Positions 24,501 to 36,500 of a DNA stretch of 64,000 bases are shown in pieces (the stretch's first letter is position 1; every line of letters begins with the position of its first letter). The translations under genes were made by a program, and so were the position numbers. The notes under the pieces are model-generated. The model was not told the origin of the DNA and did not search any database. It saw only the letters and a list, made by a program, of their open reading frames with translations. Source of the stretch: Norana najaformis (lineage: Eukaryota > Annelida > Clitellata > Crassiclitellata > Hormogastridae). The stretch covers positions 46,379,976-46,443,975 of the forward strand of contig OZ029913.1 of assembly GCA_964023275.1 (NCBI GenBank). The letters are read 5' to 3'.

Positions 24501-27500
24501 GCTTCTATCTATACTTAATGCTGCTGCTCATCTGATTGGAGGTTTTTCTAGATATGGTCATATAACCACCTTGATCTGTTGAGACTCTGCACTGGTTACC
24601 CATTCAGCAGCATATTGAGTTTAAGATTTTAACCTTTATGTGTAACTGCCTCACTTGCTGTGCTCCGTCATACCTTATGGATTTCTGCACTGATTTCCTT
24701 GGTACCTGGCCATGGCTCTCTCCGGTCAGCTACCTATGGTTGCCTCATCGTCCTGCAGATGCATACTTTCATGGCTCATTGTAGAAGCTTTAACTTTGTC
24801 GGACCTACCCGCTGGAATAACCTGTCTTATAAGATGCGGCTTGAGCCCCTCAGTTTGTCAATTCTGCTGTTCTGCAGGCACATGAAGACTGTCTTGTTTG
24901 ACAGTGGTTTCCCTGCTTTGGATTGGGAGTGCCACTGATGAGTTTATTCTTGAACTGGTGCTTTATAAATGTCAAATTACAATTACCAATATTTACCGTA
25001 GTTGAATTAATAAAATCAAGTTAATTAAACTAAATATATCAAAGGATGTTAAATGATGTTATTACCAATATTTACCATAGTTGAATTAATAAAATCAAGT
25101 TAATTAAACTAAATATATCAAAGGATGTTAAATGATGTTATTTTGGAACATTTTTAATTCTGTATCCAGGTTGACTCGGATAAAATCGCAGAAACCGCAA
25201 GAACGCCATCTGTGCAAGACGTGCGGGCTGCTTTTATTTTTAGACGAGGTCAGAGACCACAGTGGCCATCATATTCAGTCTTTACTGACTGACGTCCAGT
25301 TGTTGTCGCCAACAAAACTACTCCAAGGACTCAGTAACAACCAAACAAATGCAGTAAGGATCACATATAAGCAAATTCTTGTTGGTACTAACTTAATATA
25401 ATTTAATTAGCCATTTATATGGCACATTAAAAAATAATTACAAGGTGAAAAACAAGATATATACAAGTCACATTCTTAATATGTTGTTCACATGAAGGAT
25501 GTGAGTATGTATGAAGCGCATAGTCACTTCCCTTCTCTATGCTTTCTCTTATCTCCCCTTAGCAGTTTTTACCTCCCTTGCCATAATATAGTGAAAAAGT
25601 GCACTTTATATGTGTAATTATCTGTCTACTGATGCTTTCTTTTGCCTTATCTTACCAATCTTTGCCTTACCTCAGTTGTCATTCTTTATCTTACCTTACC
25701 TTGTCTGACTTTATCTTTCCTAACCTTACCTTACCTTACAGCTGGGGCCGTATTCATGAACAGGTCGTAAGTGCTCCCAGACTAAATTCGGCTTAAGCCC
25801 GACTAGCTATTTAGTTCAGTATGCATGAAGTGGTCGTAGCGAACTACGCCTCGCATAGCGCTAGTCCACTTCTCAAGCAGGCTTAAGTTGGCTAGTCCGG
25901 GCTTAGTGAAAGAAAACAAAATGGCGGTAGTTTTTCAACATGACAGCGTGTTTAGGGCCCATCGAAATTCACTTGATTCCTTCTCGGATGACGAAATTTA
26001 TTATGCTTTTCATTTTTGCCATCACAAGTTGCTAATAACTTGTGACAAACTGGCTACCGATGTTGCACTCACTGATCACATTTGAGGTCCATGCCTTCTG
26101 TATTGTAGATATGATAAATTAAAAGCTAAATTTAATGTCATTTAATTTGTTCTCGCAGTAACCGAGAATGAACGTCTGAGAACGAGTTGGGTAATGCAAA
26201 GAGTAGTAAAAGGAGTGCGAATTAAAACCCATGTCATGTGTAATTGTAGATTGTATTGAACATCAATAATAAAACCCAGAAATTGGTAGGAATTGACAGG
26301 AACATAGTTTACTTGAGTTTACCATTTGTACAGGTTTATTTTGAAGGCATAGCATAGCTACTGAAACAATTAACTACTGTTTTAATATTTTTAATATTTA
26401 GTGTTTTAGTATTTAATAATCCAGTGCCTGGTATTACATTAACAGTGATGATAATACAATTTTTATTTGGAGATGACCCTATTAAATTTGGGGACGACCC
26501 TGTCCCATAGTGGGTGACTGCCTGTAAATACCTAATGCGCATGCTCGATCACAAAACCACGTCAAAAGGGGAAAACCCCGTGTAAGCAAAATTACCTGGC
26601 GAATCTTAAGCCAGACTTGTCTGTTCTCTAAGCCCAACTCATGCATACCGCTTGTCGAAGGCCGCTAGTCAGAGACTAGCTAGTCCAGATGTAAGTGTTA
26701 GTCTCCGACTAGCTTAAGCCTTTTCATGCATACGGCCACAGGAGCTGAAAGATTGGTTAGTGGCTGTCTCTTAACTTCTGAAGTAAGTAATGTGTGTTTT
26801 CCATGTTGTATTGTAACTGTAATTGTAATTGCAAATTTATATAGCACAATTTAAAGAGCAACTCATCAGCAGTGCTGCTTCTGACCTTACAACACAAACC
26901 CACAATCAACTAGAATAGCTTTCAAGTGCTTATGGAAAGAAGCAAAGAAAGGACCAAAAGCTCTTGTCTGACGTTGCAAGACAGCTTATTCCAGAAAGGT
27001 GGACCAGCCACAGAGAAGCATCTATGCTGGGATGTGGAAGTTTGAGCCAATGGGACAACCAGGTCATCTTGTGCAGTAGAGCTAAGGAATCTACAGTCAG
27101 GGATGGTTGAGGTCGAGATGCATAGCTCCTTGAGAGGAGGAAGCACAGCCTGCAAGACAGCTATGCATGAGCATTCGGGTTCCATTCCAGTATGTCCTTT
27201 GTTTTATACCAGCACCTCGAGAACTCAGTAATAGCGCAAGTCAGTACCAGCTGGACAATTCACTATGGAAGACTGTAGTAACAAAATTTTCATCTTTTGT
27301 ACAGAAAAACTCTCAAAATATATCGTGTTGTATGCATAAAAGACATTATTTTGATATTCTTAGATGCTTTAGCAGATCCACAGAATATTTGATCATGTGT
27401 AGTTTGATAGACTGTACCGGAATTTAACACATGTAGCTCTCCTTTCGGGCTGCTACCGGTTATACCCTTTATATTCTTTGCCTTATTGTATCACATTCCC

Positions 27501-30500
27501 TAGATTATAAGCCCTTGGGAAAGGGTGCATGCAAATGGCTAATGCTTCAGTCAGTATACATCTATCCCTAGTACTTATCTTATTAATTTCAAATTAAATG
27601 AATTCAATCTCGATGAAATGGCTCATTCAAACTAACAGTTGAGTTTAAACAGTTTTATTATAGAAATCACCTAATAGTCAAGGTATTATGATTTAGTTCA
27701 CACCATGTAATTAATCCTATCTCATTCTGTGACTTCCTCGGGCCAGCTACTAACCTAACTAAATCAGTTAATAGAGAAAATTTAATGACTTCCCTCCCAC
27801 AATATGAGCTGTAGTGATTCTGGACTTCAGTCCTTGAGATGAATCATTACTCTCGATATATTGTACCATATGCCTTGTGCTTTACCACAATCGCTTTACA
27901 AATACACATCGAACATAGGAAGCTGTAGGTTGTTGATGGATATTCATCATTTTTCTCATGAAGCTTTTCTGACTTTATTACTGCAAAAGTTTGTAGAAAG
28001 TTAAGTTTGTCCAAATCACTTATTTCTGTTAAAATCATGACTATGAGCCGCAGTACGTTTAAACACTGTTGAACGAAGATTTTCGCCAAAGCAATCACAG
28101 CCAGTAGTGTGGACTACGACTCTGTACTCCATTCTATATGCTGTCACCTCCAAAGTTGGCAGGTAAGTTTGAGTCTGTTCAAAGCATCTTTAACTTAGGT
28201 CACTTCTAATACAATTTCTGATCCAAGTTTGACTAACGTTCGATCTCAAATGGAGACTTTTGAAGGTTTTTTAACACGTTTCACAACGATATGTACCAAT
28301 GAATGTATCTCTGGATTTTACACAGAATGCATCCTTTTATACCCGTCAGAGTTCGCTTGGTTTTTAATTGCAGCCAGCCATTCTAGCTGACTTGTGCATC
28401 TCCAAGCTAACTCCGTTATAATTGCTGACTGCTCCATGAGATCAGCCAATTTTTAAATTTGCTCTGTCATACCAGATCAGTCCTTCATAGATTATCGTGT
28501 AGACTATATATAGTCCACCATGCTGAGATGGCACGCTCCCATACAATTTCCGTGTTTCTACTTAAGCTGGTCATTAGCTATGTTCTACAGTCCAGATATT
28601 AATCTCATACACTCATGGTCCAGTCACCGTTCTTGCCCTCTACCGGCTGGGCTCCTCTCCTATTACATCGACCTTCTACACTGATTTCTTCTCGCTTCTG
28701 GAAGTCTTCGCCATCGTCAACTGTCAGCTAATCATAACTGGAGACCTGAACATTCACTTCGAGAACCCAGATCTTCCGGAGTCTGTCCGCTTCAACGATC
28801 TGCTTTTCCAATTTGGCTTCATTCAGCATGTCGCTGAATCTACTCGTGTGCTGGGCGGCTGGCTTGATGTCATTATCACCCGCGATGACTGTAACATCTC
28901 AGATGTTATAGTAGAACCTCCAGCTCTCTCAGATCATGGACTTCTTCTATACAAGGTTCCTTTTCTATGTACCCAGCCAACATATGCGCTTCGGCTTGTA
29001 CGTGGTTGGAACAGCTTGGACCATGAGGCGTTCCGTGCTGGTCTGAACAATAGTCCTCTCTGCGGGGACCTCTCCTTCCTCGCTGGTCGCTCGTCTGAAG
29101 AGCTCTTTGCTCTCTTTGACTCTTCAGTTCGCCTCCTCATCGATGACCTCCTTCTGCTTCGTCCACAGCGGGCCCGTCGGAGACCGTTAGCACCTTTGTT
29201 TGACCGACCCTTTCGCACTTTACGTCGTGATGTCAGGCGGCATGAGCGAAGATATTGATGAACACGTGATACCGATCGTCTCGACTCGATCCACCATCTT
29301 CGCTTAATGCACCGGGAGTTCCGAGCCAAAGAAATGGCATCCTGGGAGTCGTTGGTAGAGCGGGAGAGGAGCAATCCACGTCGGCCCTGGTCTTAGCTCT
29401 CCGGTGTCCTCGGCCGTTCTACTGCTTCTAATTCTCCTGCCCAGCCTTCATTCACAGCGAACGACTACCTCGACTACATGCGCGGGAAGATCGACTTGAT
29501 CCGCCAATCTACTGATGATTCTCCTCCTCCTTCCTTTCCTCCTACGTCATCTAGGCTTTCATGCTGGAAGCCTCTGCGTTTTGATGTCCTTCGTCGGCTC
29601 CTGCTGGAGTCACCTGCTAAGTCTTGTGAACTTGACTTATTACCACCATTTTTAATCAAGGATTTTATAGATGACTTAATTCCGTTCTTACACTTGCTAC
29701 GTAATACCTCCCTGGGTGAGGGTTCACTTCCTGCTTCTCACAAACATGCTGTAGTCTTTCCCTCTCTCAAGCGCCAGGGTCTTGACCCCAATGATATGTC
29801 TAACTACCGACCTATCTCTAACCTTTCCTTCCTCTCTAAGCTTCTTGAAAGATGTGTGTCCGTCCAACTGGTCGACTACCTTGACTCTAACTCCCTCATG
29901 CCTCCTCTTCAGTCCGGATTTAGGAAGTTCCACTCTACTGAATCACTTATTACACGTCTCCTGGCCGACGTCTTTGGAGCTTTTGACCGTGGACAGGTTA
30001 CTCTTCTTGCCCTCTATGATGTTAGTGCTGCCTTTGGCACTGTGGATCACTCTATCCTTTTGGAGCGTCTAGAAAAATCTTTTGGCATTACTGATACTGC
30101 CCTTCTTTGGTTTCAGTCATTCCTTTCATGGCCCAGCTCTCATTCTGTTATCTTTGGGCCCACACATTCCGCCTGGTCCCTTATACCTTTTGGCCTTCCT
30201 CAGGGTTCTGTTTTGGCCCCTCTCCTTTACATTCTGTACACTGCCGACCTGGCATGGGTTCTCCTTCCTATGGGTGTTGCTGTCCATCAGTATGCAGACG
30301 ACACTCGGGCCTTCGCTCGTGGCCCAGCGGGAGCGGCTTCCTCTCTGGTTGAGAGGATTCTTGATGCAACATCTACCCTTGGTCTCTGGATGTCCTCTAA
30401 TCGCCTCCTACTGAACTGTGCTAAGACCCAGTTCATCTGGCTTGGTGGTCATGCTGAGCTTTTTAAGATCGATTCATCATCCTTATGCCAGAGGTTTCCG

Positions 30501-33500
30501 GACATTCTATTCTGTTCCAAAGTCTGTGATCTTGGGGTTGTTCTGGGCTGGGAACTCTCCTTGACCGATCATGTTAACAGTGTCTCCCGCTCATGCTTTT
30601 ACCACCTTCGTCAGCTTCGTACCATCCGCCGCTTCCTCTCCTTTCATGCCGTTACTACTCTAATTCATGCCCTTATCTGCACCAGGGTGGACTTTGGTAA
30701 CGCTATCTTTGCTGGACTCTCACTTGCCAATATTTCCAAGCTTCAGTCTGTTCTCAATGCTGCTGCCCGTCTTATTGGAGGTGTCCCCAGGTATGGCTAT
30801 GTAACTTCCTTTATGCGGGACACTCTACACTGGCTTCCCATTCAGCAGCATATCCAGTTCAAGATCCTAAAGCTTATGCGTAATTGTCTCGTTGGCTCTG
30901 CTCCATCATATCTTAGGGATTTCTGCATTCCGGTCTCTGGTTCCAGGCCGTAGCACTCTCCGGTTGGCCTCCCTTGGACTCCTGACTGTCCCTCGTATGC
31001 GCACTGCTACAGCGCTGTCTAGAAGCTTTGCCTATGTTGGACGTAATAGCTGGAATCGCCTTTCCCAGGGGTTCCGGCTTGCATTCCTCAGTTTGTCCCT
31101 TCCGCAGTTTCGCAAGCGCCTGAAGTCTGTATTATTTGACAGTGGTCTCACTGGTTCGGGTCGGGAGCGCCTCTGATGAGTCTATTCTTGAAGTGGCGGT
31201 TTATAAATGTCAGATTACAATTACAATTACAGTTATAAAACTAGCCTATCTGCTACCTCTGTACACAAATCTACCACTACAACAAACTACACTAAACTAC
31301 TCCTCATTAACTAAATAGATAAGTAAGCTGTTCTCATCTTAGTTCAACAAATACAAATGTGAATTAAAAGGAGGATCGTTACATAGACCACCAATTAACA
31401 CTAAATGTTTTCATAAATTCACTTTAATTATGATAAAGATAGGTTTGTTAGCTGTATTTTTAATAAGATTTACTGAGATATGTTGCATTTGTATTTTAAA
31501 AAGTGATCACATTATTTTGACAGTTTTGATATCGATGTACAGTGCAATTCGTTTAAGATGAAAGACAGAGTACCAGCGTAAACATTTCGTCTTAACCGAA
31601 TTTCGTATTAACCATTAGACAACCATAAGCCCAGCATGCCAACTAGGAATGTGTTATGGCTGCATGACTTACCGTGCAGCAGCAAATGATGCATTTCTGT
31701 ATATGATCGCGGTAGGCCACAAACTTAAACGGCCATTTTTAGACGCGAGTCTCAGTAAACCACTAGTCTGTTTCACGCTGGAGCAGAAAGCGAGGGATAT
31801 TTTAAGGTTTTATGGAAGGGTTAAGGCCGATACATTCCATTACGATGCTATTTCGATAGCGAATCTGAATCGGTCTCAGAGAGGGATGGGCATGTCAGAC
31901 AGCGAGAAGCCTTTGAATTTGGGCTGCACCACGAACCGTCCATTTCCAGGTGTTTCTGTCTTCAATTGTCCTCAGTAACTGACTCTTAGTTAATCCTGTC
32001 CTTCAAAGCACTATCCTGTCATGCACAACTGTTTGTGGTCCAGTGATGCTGCTCACCTTCTATCATCCTGGCTCCCACCCCCTCATTGGCTTTCTACAGT
32101 GAGTTCACTTCCATGGTGGAGATGTTAGAAACCTACAGCTGCCAACTCGGCATCACTAGCAAGCTGAATGTCCACCTTCAGGACGGTAGACTATGTCTAT
32201 GTTTAGCAATGTTTAGCAATTTCAGTAGAATTTACTGTTATATTAACTGTGTGTATTATTGACGTGTCTACGCGTGTGTTAGAATAAGAGTTTGCGTTGA
32301 CTAACGTGATTACTTACTTAAATGTTCGGCCGGCTGTAGATGGTTTAACTAATAAAAATAGCAAGGCCAGCATAGATGCTAAAAATCTATTAAGTACGGG
32401 GAATATAAGATGATTGTCTGGACTGATTTTACTGGCAATCAACTTGGATGTCGATGGATTGCTTTGATCGCAATTTGCCATAGTTTGTGAATCAATGCGG
32501 ACAATATTTCAAACTGATGTTTGGACTGCCAGCCAATCATGATTTTACCGTATGTGATTTTTAACCAATGGCGACGCGTTGCTACAGGAGGTCGTTAGCC
32601 AATGAGGGGATGCCGTAGTCGCGACTTCTTATCTACTGTAAATAACTGAGCAGACAAATATTTCATGGAAGAACTATGAAACTACTCAAAAGATAGGTGA
32701 AAATCGCAGACGATCATCTCGGCCAATAGAAACTTTGCACGATGCCGAACATTCGATGTGAAAACCGTTGTGGTAGTCAGTTGGCGTCTGGATGTTGGAC
32801 AGGAAAGGTCCTCGTCACATTCTAGCGTAACTCGGAGAAGAGAATCGGCAGTTGCGGACTATTGTTAAGTCGGACTGCGTTCTCGTGTTATGAGCGGATT
32901 AAGGCTCGCAGGTGCTCAGCCTGTGTATCGTCGTGTAAAGAAGTAGTTTAAATTGGGGAAACTATCGTCTGAAAAGTTTGGATTTAGTCCATGAAAACTG
33001 CGTTTGATCGTACGTATGCCGATGATCAGTTAAGATCTACATCTTTGACTAAATCGTACCATCGTATATCGTCGAGGAGTCGCCCCTTTGGACGGTTACG
33101 TGCGAACGTCATGGATATAACGATTTCTTTCCTTGGCCTGCAAGGAGCAAACTTTGAATACTTATCGTTCGATCTATGAGGTATGTCATTGTCTTGAGTG
33201 GAGTTGTTCACAAAGTTGCAAGCAGTGGTGAGTGACAATTCATCCGTTCCTTTTTGGAGATAAACAGACTGAGATCACACAATGAATCAGTTAAAGACTT
33301 CATCAAAGAATCAAGAAACGGGAGTAATATGGCCATCCAAGTAGGCCTATGCGGGAGGTTAGGGCAGTAGGTTTAGGCTTTGATTAAGAAGCTGGCCTTA
33401 ATTGAGGTATTAATTAAGACTTTGACACTACTATATATTGATTGATTTCAACAAGTGACTTTGAATTACTTTGTTAAATCACAAATCATTATATAATATG

Positions 33501-36500
33501 GTTGTGGAAACAACAAGCTATTGTTACATAATTACATGGTTGTGGAAACAACAAGCTATTGTTACATAATTACAATTTCCACCAGATATAACAGTCTAAT
33601 TTAAGTCAGGCCTATAATTATCATATTAGGTGACTAAACCCCGATTAGCTTGTATATCTACTTACTTGCTAAGGAAGCTAGTAAGGACCATTACGTAAGT
33701 AAGTGGCTGTAACTAATAGTTACCAACACCTAGACAAGAGAGAGGAAGATAGAGGGGTTGCAAGGACCCTAGCTATCCAGACATGGTTCATTACAACAGT
33801 CTTATTCAGCATTTTGGCTTGGCTCTGCACATCTCAGCTCTAATGCATAATTTAGGGTGGGGCTGTCTGGACATGGTCATTAACCCCTTTAGCGTGGAAT
33901 AATTTTTTTGTTAACTCTCTGCTAGGGTGGAATTTTTTTCAAAAATTTTTTTCCCAGATGTTGTTATAATGATACTATGATTCTTCTGGAAGTAATGTTA
34001 TAAGTTTTCGTGCATTTTACCATCATCAAAAAATTTTTTTTGTTTTTGTTTTTCACTTGAAAAGAAATTTTCCGCACATTTTCAGCAGACATACAATAGA
34101 AGAACACCTGTCAAGCACCAAGCATGTCAAAATTTTTGGCCAGCACCAGACAGAATATAGACTTATGATAGGAAAGTAACACTCGCAATGTATGTCAATA
34201 ATTGAACTTCGTGTGATAAATTTCAAAGCACGGGACAGGCCACAGTCCAACATCAAGCGACCTGCCATTTTGACCTACAACACGGCGCCGGGGGCAGCCG
34301 GCTAGCATCCGCCAGTGATAATGTACCTAGGTCCAGGCTGCTATAGGACTACTACAGCATATTCTGTGACTTCCCCTGCACAACAGACATGGCCTTCTGA
34401 CGTTATTCCAATCTTATCCGGGCTCCACGCCTACTTGGTGGTGAATACTATCCCTACCCGAGTTAACTCGGGATCCACGCTATGGGAACGGATTCCCCAC
34501 CCCGAGTATACTCGGGATCCACGCTAAAGGGGTTAAGAGATGTTAGCATTGATCAGGATCTTGGAAGGCAGAGGAGAGACCTTGACTGTGAGAGTGTCCT
34601 TGTATATATACGAAGATGTCCTCTTGATTCAGAAGTGGAACCTCCTGGTGAAGATCTGTTGCGTGAGGCGGACTGCAGAATCTTGCTATGTTCTGCATAC
34701 CTTTTTCAGCCATACAAGACCTAGCCGATTGTGTGAACATAACTCCAGTAGCATTTACGTATGGACAGTGGAAATGTCTGCAGGCATCGCTATGACCAGT
34801 AGACTACAATTAAAGTTTGATTAAAGTCACAAATATGAACTTGCAGCATTTAACCAAACAATGGCAAAAAGACTAAATGACTATGTGAATCCAGTAAATG
34901 TATTTTACATGGTTGCTGTCCACTAATGATAACTTCCACCCTCCTCTCTACTGCCGCCACTACACCTCATGAATTTCTGATTACAGGTGACTTCAATATA
35001 CATGTCGATAACCCCTCTGACACATTTGCTTCTGAATTCCTCACCCTATTGTCCTCAACTAATCTGGTTCAACATGTCAAATTCCCCACCCACATTCACA
35101 ATCACACACTTGACCTTATTATCACATCATCATTCTCCACTCTATCACCTGATATATCTTTCTCTTTTGACACGCCATCTGATCATTACCCCATCTTTAC
35201 ATATCTTAACATTCTTCCGACACCACGTCCTGATCCTGTCTTTCATTCTTTTCGTCGCATCAGTTCAATAAATATTGAAGCCTTCATACAAGATATTTCC
35301 TGTTCTGACCTCGTTTTAAATCCACCCTCCTCCCTGGATGACCTTCTCTCTTCCTATAACACCACTCTTTCCACTATCCTTGACAAGCATGCTCCTATTA
35401 TTATCAAATCCAGTTCTCACTCTAACAATCCTTGGTTCAACTCCTATCTCCAGGCCTTCAAATCTTTCCGGCGACGCCTTGAGCGTGCCTACAAACGCAC
35501 CAGGGATCCTGAACTTCTCTCTGCCCTTAAATCTGCCACAAATAAATACCATCGCCTTCTTACTGCAGCTAAACAGAGATTTTACTCCTCACTAGTTCGT
35601 GCTCGATCCTCTAGCCCTCGCCTTCTCTGGAAAACCATTAATCAACTCCTCCATCGGAACTCATCTAGCCCACTTCCAAATTCTCTTCCGTCTTCTTCAA
35701 TAGCCGACTCGTTCTGTTCTTTCTTTTCGAACAAAATTAGTACCCTCCGTCTCTCTCTTCAATCTCTACTTTCCAAAACCTCCAACAATCCAGCTGCTGA
35801 TGCTCCCTCTTCCACCTATGACAGCCCACCTTCCCCACCTCGATCCTCATTTTCTGCTTTTCAACCTACATCAGAGACCGAAATACTAAATCTGCTAAAA
35901 TCTCTCCCAAACAAACAGTGTGAACTTGACCCTATACCTACCTCCTTATTGAAAGACTGTGCATCTGTCCTTGTTCCAATTATTACCAAAATAGTTAACC
36001 TCTCCCTCTCTACTGGAAATTTTCCCCTTCTTTTTAAACACTCTCTTGTTACCCCTCTTCTCAAGAAATCATCTCTCGACAAGGAAATCCTTTCTAACTA
36101 CCGGCCTGTTTCTAACCTGACTTTCATCTCCAAATTAACTGAACGGATTGTCCTCTCTCGAATCAATAACTATTTAGCTTCTAACTCACTCATTAACCCA
36201 CACCAGTCTGGTTTTACTAAACGCCACTCAACCGAAACTCTGCTGACATCTCTCTACAACAAGCTTGTTTCTGCCATTTCTCATCAACAGGTTTCTTGCC
36301 TCTGTCTCCTCGATATCTCTGCAGCCTTCGACACCATAGATCACAATATCTTACTCCACCGACTTTCAACCTGGTTTGGTTTTGCTGACACTGCTCTCCT
36401 ATGGATACAGTCTTATCTCTCCTCCCGCTCTTTCTCTGTTAAAACTTCGGAAGCCTCTTCTAAGTCATGCCCTCTCACTTGCGGAGTTCCACAAGGCTCC

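Noticed and set aside
31649-31978. 109-codon plus-strand frame
   Set aside because: No recognisable domain and it overlaps a dispersed repeat and a LINE endonuclease fragment.
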